Assembly: GCA_006503475.1 (NCBI GenBank)
Contig: RSEH01000237.1
Coordinates: 1 to 64,000, forward strand
Source: Stentor roeselii
Taxonomy: Eukaryota > Ciliophora > Heterotrichea > Heterotrichida > Stentoridae
Reading direction: 5' to 3'
DNA length: 64,000 nt
The notes under the pieces: generated by a model
Databases searched by the model: none
What the model was told of the DNA's origin: nothing
What the model saw: only the letters and a program-made list of their open reading frames with translations
Program-made: the position numbers and the translations under genes
Shown here: positions 50,124-61,061 of the stretch, in pieces
How positions within the stretch are numbered: position 1 is the first letter of the stretch
How the letters are laid out: every line of letters starts with the position of its first letter

Positions 50124-50590
50124 TATAAAGATGTCTGATCTCCGAAATTATATTTTTCTACCGTATATAAGTAGAGCTAAATAAAATTGGTTCTTAAGGA
50201 ATGCAACAATAATAAAAATTTGAGTTAAGTATTAGTTCTTGATTAAGTATTTTAAGTTTTCTAGTTTATTGAATGGACTTTGGAAAAATTTTGAATTTAT
50301 TTCCAGATTTAAAGTTTTAAAATTTGATTGATTCACATATCCTTATATTATAATCAGTTTAACTAGTCAAGTCTTAATCACTACAAGAATTCAATTCTTC
50401 AGTTAGAGGAAAATCATTTAAGGGTAAAATTACTTCAAATAAAATTTTTATTTGTTCTATTTTATATACTTGCGAATTTTATAAAACTAAAGTACTAGCC
50501 TATATATTTCAATAAAATAAATTTATTCGATTTATCATAAGATATTATTCAACTCCAAAATTCAAAAGTACATCAATCTTGTATATCTCC
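50124..50590 (-). repeat. Shared 5' flank of AAA/PD-(D/E)XK copy 2
   Basis: First ~170 bp nearly identical to the flanks of copies 3 and 4, then increasingly diverged (still alignable to about 50590). Contains the common CTACCGTATATAAGTAGAGCTAA block. Suggests duplicated promoter DNA. Confidence 0.8.
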
Positions 50591-50605
50591 ATAAGCGCCT
50601 TATTT

Positions 50606-50708
50606 CGTCTAAACCTGGCGACTCTTTATAAATTAAAGCAAGTTCATGTACAGCCTACCTCTAAACACTTTAATTCTGGACGAAGACAGGTATTATTCTT
50701 TAAAATTT
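50606..50708 (-). repeat. ~120-bp interspersed repeat, copy c
   Basis: Inverted relative to 39733-39857: on the minus strand it reads CTTCGTCCAGAATTAAAG, GTAGGCTGTACATGAACTTG and AAGAGTCGCCAG. It lies about 270 bp left of the 3' end of AAA copy 3, within DNA also shared with the region left of copy 4. Confidence 0.75.
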
Positions 50709-50978
50709 GAGATAAAAAAATGTTGATAAACATTTGAAGAGGGTAGTTAACTAAATATTGAACTGAGATACACAGAACTTATAAAGATCAACCTGAAATT
50801 GGAGAGTAAGAGTCAGATGTGATAAATTGACAAAGTCATTACGAGACTCATACTTAAGTCGTCCATCTAGCTAGTGAACTACAATTTTCAGTATATACTG
50901 CATGTGGCCTAGCTTATTGTAATACTCTACTATTTTATCTCAAAAAAACCTAATTATTCTAACTGCTGATCTAATTAT

Positions 50979-53080
50979 TTAACTGTAAAAGTAGCTGATA
51001 GCAAATTTCTTGAAATCTTCGAATATGTTTTTACTAATTAAAACTTCTTTTCCTTGATCATCTTGATTTTTTTTAACTGATTCTTTTGTTTGAACAAACC
51101 AATCGATTGCTTTAATCAAGTTATCTCTTGTAAACTTAAGCTCAGCTATTGAAATACTCCATTGTGAATTTTTTGAATTTTTTGAAAATTTTGAAAATTT
51201 TGAAACCTTTGAAACTTTTGAATCTTTTGAATCCTTTGAGTCTTTGTTCATTTCGAAATATACTACCCTAATAACAATAGTTGTAAATTGTTTCTTTATA
51301 TTGATAACATAATCTGCATATTTTTCAAAAATTTGATTCAAGCCTTTATTTATGTCATAATCCTTGTCATTGCTACCTTTTTTTTTAACTTCAATGATAT
51401 AAAAAGTATCCTCACTGTTTTCAGGTTGTATTAGCAGATCAATTCTTTTGCTATCCGAAGTTTTTTGTTCCAATTCCGCATAAAAATCTTCTGTTCCGAT
51501 ACTAAAATAAAGCATGACTTGAAAATAAAACTCTGGATAATGCTCTTCTTTAAGATGTTCAAGAACTTTTTCCTGAAAAACTTTTATCAAGATTTTTGGA
51601 TTTTCAAATTCATTTTGTTTGATTTTTACGTTATAGAATGTGAATTCTTCTTCGGTTAACCAAGCAGCAGCCAAATTTTTATAGTAATCATATCTCACCT
51701 CGTTATTTGGAATGCGAAATACATTTTCCCTATCAGTTAAAGTTAAATACCCTGAATCTAGCATGAGCGTCAAGAGTGAATCTTCACTAAAATGAAAATT
51801 ATTAAGTTCTATTCTTTCAGAAGGTATGAAGTACACTTCTCCTGATTTGATTAAAGTATCAATTTTACATTCCTTATTTTTTGTTTCTTCTTTATTTTTT
51901 CTATATTCTTGAAGAGCTTCTATCAGAATTCCCAGATTACCACTCTTTAACCAGTATTTCTTATAAGGTGATGGAGTTTGATTAAACAGATGATATAAAC
52001 AATTCATCACTGACCAAGGATTATAAATTATAGTATTTTGTTTTCTATATCCGTTATAAACTCGAACCATATTTTCTTTGATTGTTTCTTGACTATCAAT
52101 AACATTCTTCGAGAATTTTTTAACTTTTTTTATTAATTCGTCAACTTCGAGTTCAGTGAACCCATAATGTTCACTATAGGATCCTTGTGAAACTGAATCG
52201 TGAATGAAATTATTGAGTCCAGAAAAAAAATCCTCATTCGCTATTCTAGTTATACCAGTGAACACTGAGAGTTGGATTATTTCAGCACAATTTTTAATAA
52301 ACGAAAAAACCCTCACAAACAGGTTAATTGCATATTGATAGAGTTCAGGATGCATAGTCTTTATTTTTACCAATAATCTGTCGTATTCGTCGACTAGGAT
52401 TATCGGTTTTCTGTTATGGTGAATGTTTAAAGATTCTACGAGATACATTAGATGATTACCAATCTGTTCGCTAAGAATAAATTCATTATCTTGACCTAAA
52501 TACATTTTAAATATTTCTTGATGGTGAGGGTACTTTAATTTTGGTGAATACTTCAAATATTGATGATGTCTAATTGCCTTTTTGATTGCCTCTATAAATT
52601 CTAATTTGATTCCGTCTTCAGATATTTCTTGAATGGTATCAAAAGTAATAGGAATCACGGGTATTGTTCCTTGTAAATCGATAATCTTGGTATTTCCTAA
52701 TTTTTTTGTAAGTGGATTTATGAACAATTCTTGATCACCAATTAACATATTAGAAAAGCTTTCTTTTTTTATAGGATCTTCAATAATATCCCCTTCTAAT
52801 GAGAACTTCGGCTGAAAAAAACTCTGTAGCATCTTGAGGTTTAGTGATTTGCCCCACCTCCTCGGCCTTGTTATTAGCACAGTTTGATGATTGATTATAT
52901 CCTTTATCAGCAGTGATTTATCTACATGTAGGCCTCATCGAGAATATAATCATAGGTCTGAATGTCAGCTATTATATTGAAAGGTTTATAGAGGGTTGCA
53001 TCATATGTTGAGAAGGTCCTTTCGATGGCTTTTACAGAGGAGATCGCCTTCCTTGTATGCCTAGTCAGCCAATTAATCAT
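50979..53080 (-). pseudogene. AAA-ATPase-like / PD-(D/E)XK protein, copy 3 (N-terminal frame break)
   Basis: The N-terminus MINWLTRHTRKAISS is present from the ATG at 53080, but after about 60 codons the frame is lost. Relative to copy 2, about 4 bases are missing near 52923-52935, just before VDKSLLI. The downstream frame is then open for over 630 codons with Walker A RPRRWGKS, VDEYD, FTGITRI and the nuclease-like RIDLLI/YIIEVKK core; there is no in-frame ATG before Walker A. Copy 4 carries the same deletion, so it predates their duplication or spread by conversion. A long SK-repeat (about 12 units) lies near the end. Whether any protein is made is unclear. Left and right flanks are shared with copy 4. 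Confidence 0.7.
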
Positions 53081-53812
53081 TATAAAGATGTCTGATCTCC
53101 GAAATTATATTTTTCTACCGTATATAAGTAGAGCTAAGTAAAATTGGTTCTTAAGGAATGCAACAATAATAAAAATTTGAGTTAAGTATTGGTTCTTGAT
53201 TAAGTATTTTAAGTTTTCTAGTTTATTGAATGGACTTTGGAAAAATTTTTGAATTTATTTGGTTCTTTTCGAGATTTAAAATTCAATTGATTTAAATATC
53301 CTTCTATTTTAATCAGTTTAAGTAGTCAAATCTCAATAAGTACAAGAATTTAATTCTTAAGTTAGAGAAAATCATTTGAGGGTAAAAAGTTGCTTCAAAA
53401 TAAATTTTTATTCGTATATGAATTCATTCTGTTTTGGATGCATACAAATTTTATTAGACTGAAGTAATAGTGTATTCAATGAAATAAAATAAATTTATAC
53501 AATTATTATGAGGATTCAACTTCAAAATTCAAAAGTGCATCAATCTTGGAGTATCTCCAATCTTTCAATTATGAGCCTATATTTCAATGAAATCTCATTA
53601 TTGAATCGCATTTTTAATAGTAGAGTATGTCAAGATGAGCATGTCCAACTGTTGAACACCTTTTAACAGGTGAATAATTTTTATGATAAATTTAGATATT
53701 TTATAAGTAGGATAGCTGAGTAAGAATAGAATTTTTTAGAATAAACTACCTTTAAATAAATCGTTCATATCCATCAACTCTAAAACTATAAACTTTACAT
53801 TACTAGATTTTC
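53081..53812. repeat. Duplicated 5' flank of copy 3 (near-identical to 58438-59176)
   Basis: About 480 bp from 53101 appear identical to 58461 onward, then a few substitutions and small indels appear up to the lipase relic. Compared with about 4-5% difference in the adjoining N-terminal coding part and more further along, the flank is unusually conserved. Confidence 0.85.
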
Positions 53813-54261
53813 CTATTCAAAAATAAGTTGCCTTAGGATAAAAACACTATCATCAACACATACCAAATGAGCAGGGATTTCTAAATGATTCCCAAAGCAA
53901 AGTGTTCCATGAATAAACCCAGGATACTCAAAAATCTCGACATCAACCCCATTCCCCAGAAGTCTATCAACAAACTCTAAAGTATCATAAGCCAAAGGGT
54001 CATCTAAAGTAAGCAATACCCTAGTTCTTGGGAATTTTTTAAGTAATTGATCATGAGCATATTCCAAAGGCGAGACAAGAAAATTCCTCATTCTTTCAGA
54101 TCATTCACATAATATCTGGGAAACTCTTTAAAAAGCTTGTAATGCAGTTGGTCATCCTGGAGACTTCTGAGTAATCCTAAAGAGACTCGAGACATATCCC
54201 AATTAATACAAGGATAAGAAGCGAGTAAGTTTGAGCAAGTCGATATTCGACTGAAAAGACC
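53813..54261 (-). pseudogene. Relic of hormone-sensitive-lipase-like gene (C-terminal part)
   Basis: Minus-strand frame 53813-54091 is a near copy of the last ~90 residues of the intact gene at 59177-60781 (with the Asp and His of the triad), and the rest of the relic follows it base for base. Two deletions remove the remainder: one of about 185 bp after the GCGAG at 54210, and one of about 1.7 kb that runs through the lipase N-terminus and the neighbouring gene's 5' part. At about 54261 it joins directly to the leucine-rich-repeat relic. Confidence 0.85.
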
Positions 54262-55631
54262 GGTGCTTACCTGCCTGCTTGGGTCTTCTTATCCTCTGAT
54301 GAACCTGAGCCTATCCCACATTCAGTTCAAGGTCTTCTCGTTCGCGCAGCCCTTATGAAAGAAAAAGTTTTGCATTCATTCGGCATCTGGAACAACCCTC
54401 TGGACTTTGCGAAGCTAATATCGATAGAGGGAGCTGACATTAAGCAAGACCCTGCGCCAATAAAAGAGAACCTTTCAGTTCGCTCAATATAAAGAGGCAG
54501 TCACTATAAGACTGGCAAAGGTGCTTCGGTCCTCATAAATCGCCACTATCGAAATCGACCCGATATGAATGATGCACCTGAAGAATGGAGATTTATATTG
54601 AAAAGCACAATCAGCAGCCCTTTGATTAAATGGAGCAACTCCTCGCCCGTCATTCAAGGCATCCAAAAACTTTAAAACAGCACAGGTCCCAAGAAGTACC
54701 TAAAGACCTGAAAGACTTAAGTTCCGCGAAACTTGGCCGAGGGATCAACGAGTCGTTTCGCACTTCTCCAGAACAAGACTCCTCACAAGACCATGACTCG
54801 CAAGGACTCCAGGTAAGGAAAATGTCTGATAATTGTGGAAAACAAGAACACCAAAGAAATCAACTTCTGTAAATCAACTTTTTTGAAGTAACTGAAAAGA
54901 CGATCGTTGAGCAAGTTTTGACGGTATGATCAAGAAAAAAAAGAACTTGAAGAAATGTTTAATTTTTACATGAACCAAACTGATATTCATATGGAAAGAA
55001 TGAGCAGAAAATTACTGCTAGTCGAAGAGGCGAACGATGCAGAGGACTATATTAAAAAATCGAAGGTCTTGAATTCAAAGAACTTTACCAGCTCAGCTCT
55101 AGAGGCTCAAGTCTCACCAGAGTGTCGGAAAAAGCATGAAAATAGCTTAGAAATCAGCAAGTTCAAGAATTCAACGATAATGAACAGTCTATCAACTCAG
55201 ACTCCATAAGGGAAGAATCAATAATTTAGAAAAAAAGATAAAAAAATGAAAAAAAATTAAGAAATTTGCATAGAACTGTTAAGCGCTATGATATGAAATA
55301 TTCAGGGAAAAGTTCCAAGGTTTTGAGGGCATTCTCAAGACTTTGCACATACTCCTAAAAAATTTTCGGCTTAAAAATACGAAATCGACCCAGAAAAAAA
55401 GGATCGGTTTTTTAATTTACTTGTTTATGCTTTAAGTGTTGCTATCAGTGCTTTGATGGAAAAGCTAAAAATATGTAATAATATGACTCGTTTTATATAA
55501 ATCGCAATCGTTTTAAAAGCTCTGCTGAAGGTAAAAGTTCATGAAGTGCTAAACTGAGACAGGGCTCGAAGTCTACAGGCTTTACTATTGAAGGGGATAG
55601 GCCTTTTATTAGAAAGTTCAGACTTGACTAA
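54262..55631 (+). pseudogene. Relic of the leucine-rich-repeat gene
   Basis: Aligns with the intact gene at 61062-63068 from its LRR part to its last codons (GGGGATAGGCC..TTAGAAAGTTC near 55600-55620). It has many frame changes and stops, and even the region equivalent to the third 15-nt intron (GATATGAAATATTCAG near 55290) can be seen. The 5' part, including both first exons, is deleted. Clearly non-functional; more diverged from its parent than the flanking 53.1-54.1 kb DNA is from its duplicate. Confidence 0.85.
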
Positions 55632-55725
55632 GAAACCGGTTTGAAGAAACCAGGCTAAGTTCAATTTTCGCCAACAGCGAAAAACAGATACAGTAAAAAC
55701 AAGCAGCCTAAGTAATACAAGCACT
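55632..55725 (+). pseudogene. Fragment resembling the STPG-repeat gene
   Basis: The stretch reads TTCGCCAACAGCGAAAAAC then AGTAAAAACAAGCAGCCTAA, closely matching the STPG gene's sense strand (41210-41330, minus strand) around FANSGKDRFGKSKQPKVIQA. It carries in-frame stops. It directly follows the end of the LRR relic, with nothing similar after the intact LRR gene at 63068, so it arrived by a separate event or from a paralogue elsewhere. Confidence 0.65.
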
Positions 55726-55949
55726 CTCTGTTAAACTAATTGGGGCTCCCAAGAGATCCTCGAAGAGCACTTAAGTGGCCCCAAGTTGTCCTCGATGAGT
55801 CCCGAGTATTAATTTTCTGCAATTTTAACTAAATTCTTCAAGACTGGATTGATTAATCAGGTCAGATTCTTACAACTTTAAATCATTAGTTCCAAGTTTT
55901 CAAGCGACATGAGTATTTATATGCAAATCTTGAAAGATTTACGATAATA
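55726..55949. other. Intergenic with a short GC-rich direct repeat
   Basis: At about 55740-55800 two imperfect units occur in tandem (GCTCCCAAGAGATCCTCGAAGA and GGCCCCAAGTTGTCCTCGATGA, each shown in part), GC-richer than the rest. Origin unknown. Remaining sequence AT-rich. Confidence 0.4.
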
Positions 55950-56092
55950 CAAACTTCTGTATTTCACTGAATGGTACATCTGGTGGCTCTTTATAAATTA
56001 AGCCAAGTTCATGTATAGCCTACCTCTAAAAACTTTAATTCTGAACGAAACAGATATTATACTTAAGCAGTTGAGCTGGATAATTATTTTGA
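55950..56092 (-). repeat. ~120-bp interspersed repeat, copy b
   Basis: Minus strand reads CTCAACTGCTTAAGTATAAT, CGTTCAGAATTAAAG, GTAGGCTATACATGAACTTG and GCCACCAGATGTACCATT. Inverted copy of 39733-39857, about 250 bp left of the 3' end of AAA copy 4. Confidence 0.8.
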
Positions 56093-56344
56093 CTGAAATT
56101 TAAAATAGCCGTAGATTCAAGATTGAGCTTAGGTACACAACTGACAAAGATTATTTTTAATTTTTAAGAGTCAGGTGTGATTCAATTGACAAAGTCTTTA
56201 CGAGACTCATACTTAAATCGTCCATCTAGCTAGTGAGATATAAATAGCTCTTAATTAATTTCAGATTTCCATAAATAACTCATTATAATACTCTTTTATT
56301 TAATCTCATAAAAACCTAATTATTCTAAATATTGACCTAATTAC

Positions 56345-58437
56345 TTAACTATAAAAGTTGCTGATAGTAAAATTCTTCAAATCTTCGAATATGTTTTTAC
56401 TAATCAGATTTTCTTTTTCTTTATGATCTTGAATTTTTTTAACTGATTCTTTTGTTTGAACAAACCAATCGATTGCTTTAATCAAGTTATCTCTTGTAAA
56501 CTTGAGCTCAGCTATTGAAATACTCCATTGTGAATTTTTTGAATCATTTGAAAATATTGGAAATTTGGAATCTTTTGAAATATTTGAAACTTTTGAATCT
56601 TGGTTCATTTCGAAATAAACTACTCTAATAACAATAGTTGTAAATTGGTTATTTTTCTTGATGATATAATCTGCATATTTTTCAAAAATTTGATTTAAGC
56701 CTTTGTTTATGTCATAGCCCTTGTTGTTGCTACTTTTTTTTTTAACTTCGATTATATAAATAGTATCGTCTCTGTTTTTAGGCTGTATTAATAGATCAAT
56801 TCTTTTGCTGTCTGAGGTTTTGTGTTCCAATTCTGCATCAAAATCTGCTGTTTCGATACTAAAATAAAGCATGACTTGAAAATAAAACTCTGGGTAATGC
56901 AGTTCTTTAGAGTAATTAAGAACTTTTTCTTGAAAAACTTTTATTAATGTTTCTGGATTTTCAAATTCATTTTGTGTGAGTGTTACATTAAAGAATTTTA
57001 ATTCTTCTTCGGTTAACCAAGCACTAGCCAAATGTTTATAGTAATCATATCTCACCTCGTTATTTGGGATGCGAAATACATTTTTCCTATCAGTTAAAGT
57101 TAAATACCCTGAATCTAGCATGAGCGTCAAGAGCGAATCTTCAGAAAAATGGAGCTGATTAAGTTCTATTCCTTCATTAGGCATGAAATGCACTTCTCCT
57201 GATTTGATTAAAGTATCAATTTTACATTCCTTATTTTTATTAACTTCTCTATTTTTTCTATATTCTTGAAGCGCTTTTATCAGAACTTTCGGACTACCAC
57301 TATTCAACCAAAATTTCTTATAAGGTGATGGAGTTTTATTAACCAGATGATATAAACAATTCATCACTGACCAAGGGTTATAAATCAATGTATTGTTTAT
57401 TCTATACCCGTTATAAAGCCGAGCCATATGTTCTTTAATTGTTTCTTGACTATCAGTGACATTTTTCGACATTTTTTTAACTTTTTTTATCAGTTCGTCA
57501 ACTTCTGGTTCAGTGAACCCATAATGTTTATTATAGGATCCTTCAATTACTGAATGGTGAAATAGGTTATTCAGTCCAGAAAAAAAGTCCTCTTTCCCGA
57601 TTCGGGCTATCCCGGTGAATACAGTTAGTTGAACTACTTCAGGATACTTTTTGATAAAAGAAAAAACTCTCACAAACATGTTAAGTGCATATTGATATAA
57701 CTCAGGATGCGTAGTCTTTATTGTTACTAGTATTCTATCGTACTCGTCGACTAGGATTATCGGTTTTCTGTTGTGGTGGATGTTTAAAGCTTCAACGAGG
57801 TACAGCAGATGATCATAGATATCTTCTCTAAGAATAAATTTTTTATTTTTACCTAAATACATTTCGAATAGTTCTTGATGGTCAGGGTACTTTAATTTTG
57901 GTGAATTCTTCAAGTATTGATGATGCATGATTCCCCTTTTGATTGCCGCTATAAATTCTAATTTAATATTTTTTTTAGATATTTCTTGAATGGTATCAAA
58001 AGTAATAGGAATTACGGGTATTGTTCCTTGTAAATCGATAATCTTGGTAATTTCTATTTTTTTTGTAAGTGGATTTATGAACAATTCTTGATCACCAATT
58101 AACATATTAGAAAAGCTTTCTTTTTTTATAGGATCTTCAATAATATCCCCTTCTAATGAGAACTTCGGCTGAAAAAAACTCTGTATCATCTTGAGGTTTA
58201 GTGATTTACCCCACCTCCTTGGCGTTGTAATTAGCACAGCTTCATGATCGATTATATCCTTTATCAGCAGTGATTTATCTACATGTAGGCCTCATCGAGA
58301 AGATTATCATAGGTCTGAAGGTCAGATAATATTTTGAAAGGTTTATAGAGGTTTGCATCATATGTTGAGAAGGTCCTTTTGATGGCTTTTACAGAGGAGA
58401 TCGCCTTTCTTGTATGCCTAGTCAGCCAATTAATCAT
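56345..58437 (-). pseudogene. AAA-ATPase-like / PD-(D/E)XK protein, copy 4 (N-terminal frame break)
   Basis: Same arrangement as copy 3, with the ATG at 58437, the shared ~4-base deletion before VDKSLLI, and a downstream frame open for about 630 codons. Walker A is TPRRWGKS, Walker B VDEYD, the sensor-like FTGIARI, and the nuclease-like core RIDLLI/YIIEVKK is kept. The SK-linker is shorter than in copy 3. Protein identity to copy 3 is roughly 80% by eye, lower than nucleotide identity of the neighbouring flank. Also sits immediately left of the intact lipase gene, forming duplicated block B. Confidence 0.7.
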
Positions 58438-59176
58438 TATAAAGATGTCTGATCTCCTAAATTATATTTTTCTACCGTATATAAGTAGAGCTAAGTAAAA
58501 TTGGTTCTTAAGGAATGCAACAATAATAAAAATTTGAGTTAAGTATTGGTTCTTGATTAAGTATTTTAAGTTTTCTAGTTTATTGAATGGACTTTGGAAA
58601 AATTTTTGAATTTATTTGGTTCTTTTCGAGATTTAAAATTCAATTGATTTAAATATCCTTCTATTTTAATCAGTTTAAGTAGTCAAATCTCAATAAGTAC
58701 AAGAATTTAATTCTTAAGTTAGAGAAAATCATTTGAGGGTAAAAAGTTGCTTCAAAATAAATTTTTATTCGTATATGAATTCATTCTGTTTTGGATGCAT
58801 ACAAATTTTATTAGACTGAAGTAATAGTGTATTCAATGAAATAAAATAAATTTATACAATTATTATGAGGATTCAACTTCAAAATTCAAAAGTGCATCAA
58901 TCTTGGAGTATCTCCAATCTTTCAATTATGAGCCTATATTTCAATGATAGCTCATTATTGAATCGTATTTTTAATAGTAGAGTTTGTCAAGATGAGCATT
59001 TCCAACTGTTGAACACCTTTTAACAGGTGAATAATTTTTATAATAAAATTGGATATTTTATAAGTAGGATAACTGAGTAAGAATAGAATTTTTTAGAGTT
59101 CAAAATAAACTACCTTTAAATAAATCGTTCATATCCATCAACTCTAAAACTATAAACTTTACATTACTAGATTTTC
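58438..59176. repeat. Duplicated 5' flank of copy 4 and intergenic DNA
   Basis: Counterpart of 53081-53812. Contains CTACCGTATATAAGTAGAGCTAA near the start. No gene; right end is the 3' flank of the lipase gene. Confidence 0.85.
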
Positions 59177-60781
59177 CTATTCAAAAATAAGTTGCCTTAG
59201 GATAAAAACACTATCATCAACACATACCAAATGAGCAGGGATTTCTAAATGATTCCCAAAGCAAAGTGTTCCATGAATAAACCCAGGATACTCAAAAATC
59301 TCGACATCAACTCCATTCCCCAGAAGTCTATCAACAAACTCTAAAGTATCATAAGCCAAAGGGTCATCTAAAGTAAGCAATATCCTAGTTCTCGGGAATT
59401 TTTTAAGTAATTGATCATGAGCATATTCCAAAGGCGAGACAAGAAAATTCCTCATTTCTTTCAGATCATTCACATAATATCTGGGAAACTCTTTAAAAAG
59501 CTTGTAAGGCAGAAGGTCATCCTGGAGACTTCTAAGTAATCCTAAAGAGACTCGAGACATATCCCAATTAACACAAGGGTAAGAAGCGAGTATTCCGTCA
59601 GGTACACGGATTCCTGATTGAATAGCTTTGAGACATATGGCGATTATGATGTTCCCACCGGCTGAATCTCCTGTTAAGATGACTTTTCGGGGTTTTATTT
59701 GAAGACAAGATTCTGAGTGGCTTATCAGCCAACGATATGCCTGCCAAGCGTCTTCAAGTCCTGATGGGAACTTGTAAGTTGGAGCAAGTCGATATTCGAC
59801 TGAGAAGACCGGCAGTTCAAGTTGGTTCGCCCATTTAATAGAGTAGCTTTGATGAGAAAAAGTGCTTTGAGCCATCATAGCCCCTCCATGGAATTCAATG
59901 ATTATAGCCTCAATTTCTTTAACCTCTGTCTTTATCTCCTTAAGAACAAGATTCCAAGGACTCAATACCCTTATTGGCACTTCAACTTCAATTGAATCTG
60001 AAAATAATCTAAAAGTCTTAAACGTCTTCAAATGATTCAACTGGTCTTCCTCTAATATTGATGGAAAAATACGAGGAATGAATATAAAAATATTTTCAGT
60101 GATACTTGGAAAGGTCAATGAAAAGATCTTTTTGTTTAGACTTGTTTCATTTGCATTCCAGACTAAAATCAAACTTTCCAGTTCTTTAGTCATCTCAAAT
60201 TCACGGAAAGCCTGCTTCAGCTCTCTTGGGTGGAGAAGGTAGTAAATTACGTTGAAACCTGTCATCATGAAGGAGAAGTTTGAAGTCTTGTATTTGAGAA
60301 AAGATATGAAAGAAGCTAAAGCACTTTTGTAAAGCTTGAAAAATCGAATTTCTTGAGATTTTACTAGTTTTTTGTCGTGGATTCTTGTTTTGGTTATTGA
60401 ACGAATCGCCTTTTTACGAGGGTGGTCCTCGGTTAAACATCTGAAATCGTCTTGGTCTAAAGAAAAAACTGCTGGAAGATGGTCTAGGATTACTTTTAGC
60501 TTAAATAACCTGTTTTTTAATTTAACTTCTTCGTATTTCGTAAAAGATTTTTGAGGATGGAGTGCCTTTTCTGCTGATTTTAGATATTTCAAGAAATATT
60601 CCAGGAATTGTTGAGAGATTATATTACTTCTAGATTGAAAAATCTGGGATTCTGTGAATTGCTCGAATTTATCTAAAATTTCTTGTATCTCGATTGAGAA
60701 TTTTTGCTTTAAAGTATGAAGTCTGGATAGGAGTACAGATGCCTTCAAAATATATTTGGCTTCATCTATGATATCAGTCAT
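59177..60781 (-). CDS. Hormone-sensitive-lipase-family esterase
   Basis: 534 residues with an HSL-type N-terminal helical region (about 1-240) and an alpha/beta hydrolase domain of the HSL/bacterial esterase class: oxyanion HGG at 298-300, GDSAGG with Ser373, Asp in LDDPLAYD (472-473) and His503 in GFIHGT. All catalytic residues present. Hormone-sensitive lipases split diacylglycerol, steryl esters and similar lipids; here likely a cytosolic lipid-droplet or ester hydrolase. Intronless. Its C-terminal part is repeated as a relic at 53813-54261. The ATG context is AATAAAATG. Confidence 0.93.
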   Translation of the reverse strand: MTDIIDEAKYILKASVLLSRLHTLKQKFSIEIQEILDKFEQFTESQIFQSRSNIISQQFLEYFLKYLKSAEKALHPQKSFTKYEEVKLKNRLFKLKVILDHLPAVFSLDQDDFRCLTEDHPRKKAIRSITKTRIHDKKLVKSQEIRFFKLYKSALASFISFLKYKTSNFSFMMTGFNVIYYLLHPRELKQAFREFEMTKELESLILVWNANETSLNKKIFSLTFPSITENIFIFIPRIFPSILEEDQLNHLKTFKTFRLFSDSIEVEVPIRVLSPWNLVLKEIKTEVKEIEAIIIEFHGGAMMAQSTFSHQSYSIKWANQLELPVFSVEYRLAPTYKFPSGLEDAWQAYRWLISHSESCLQIKPRKVILTGDSAGGNIIIAICLKAIQSGIRVPDGILASYPCVNWDMSRVSLGLLRSLQDDLLPYKLFKEFPRYYVNDLKEMRNFLVSPLEYAHDQLLKKFPRTRILLTLDDPLAYDTLEFVDRLLGNGVDVEIFEYPGFIHGTLCFGNHLEIPAHLVCVDDSVFILRQLIFE

Positions 60782-61061
60782 TTTATTACTATTGATTATA
60801 AACAGAATTTTTATTCATTCATTCTCTTCTGGGTTTTATTTAAATTGATTCTTTAAAAATATTTTCAACTGATTTTTTTGCAACTCTTCTAATTGATTGA
60901 ATAAATTCCTTAAATATTTTATTTTCAAAGAAAATTTTAGATGTTTTCACATTCTTGAGCTAACTTCTCTTAACCCTTGATACAATAATTAAATCAACAT
61001 CAAATTATCTTGAAATCTCATCCCAGTGAAATCCATATTCCATAACAATCTAAATATTTAA
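60782..61061. other. Short intergenic region between divergent genes
   Basis: 280 bp of AT-rich DNA separating the starts of the lipase and LRR genes; presumably carries both promoters. No distinct motif besides A-rich start contexts. Confidence 0.5.

Noticed and set aside
52880-53080. Hidden micro-intron to fix the frame of AAA copy 3
   Set aside because: A 17-nt GTAAAAGCC...AAAG interval exists, but removing it leads directly to a stop, and the same site in intact copies is coding.
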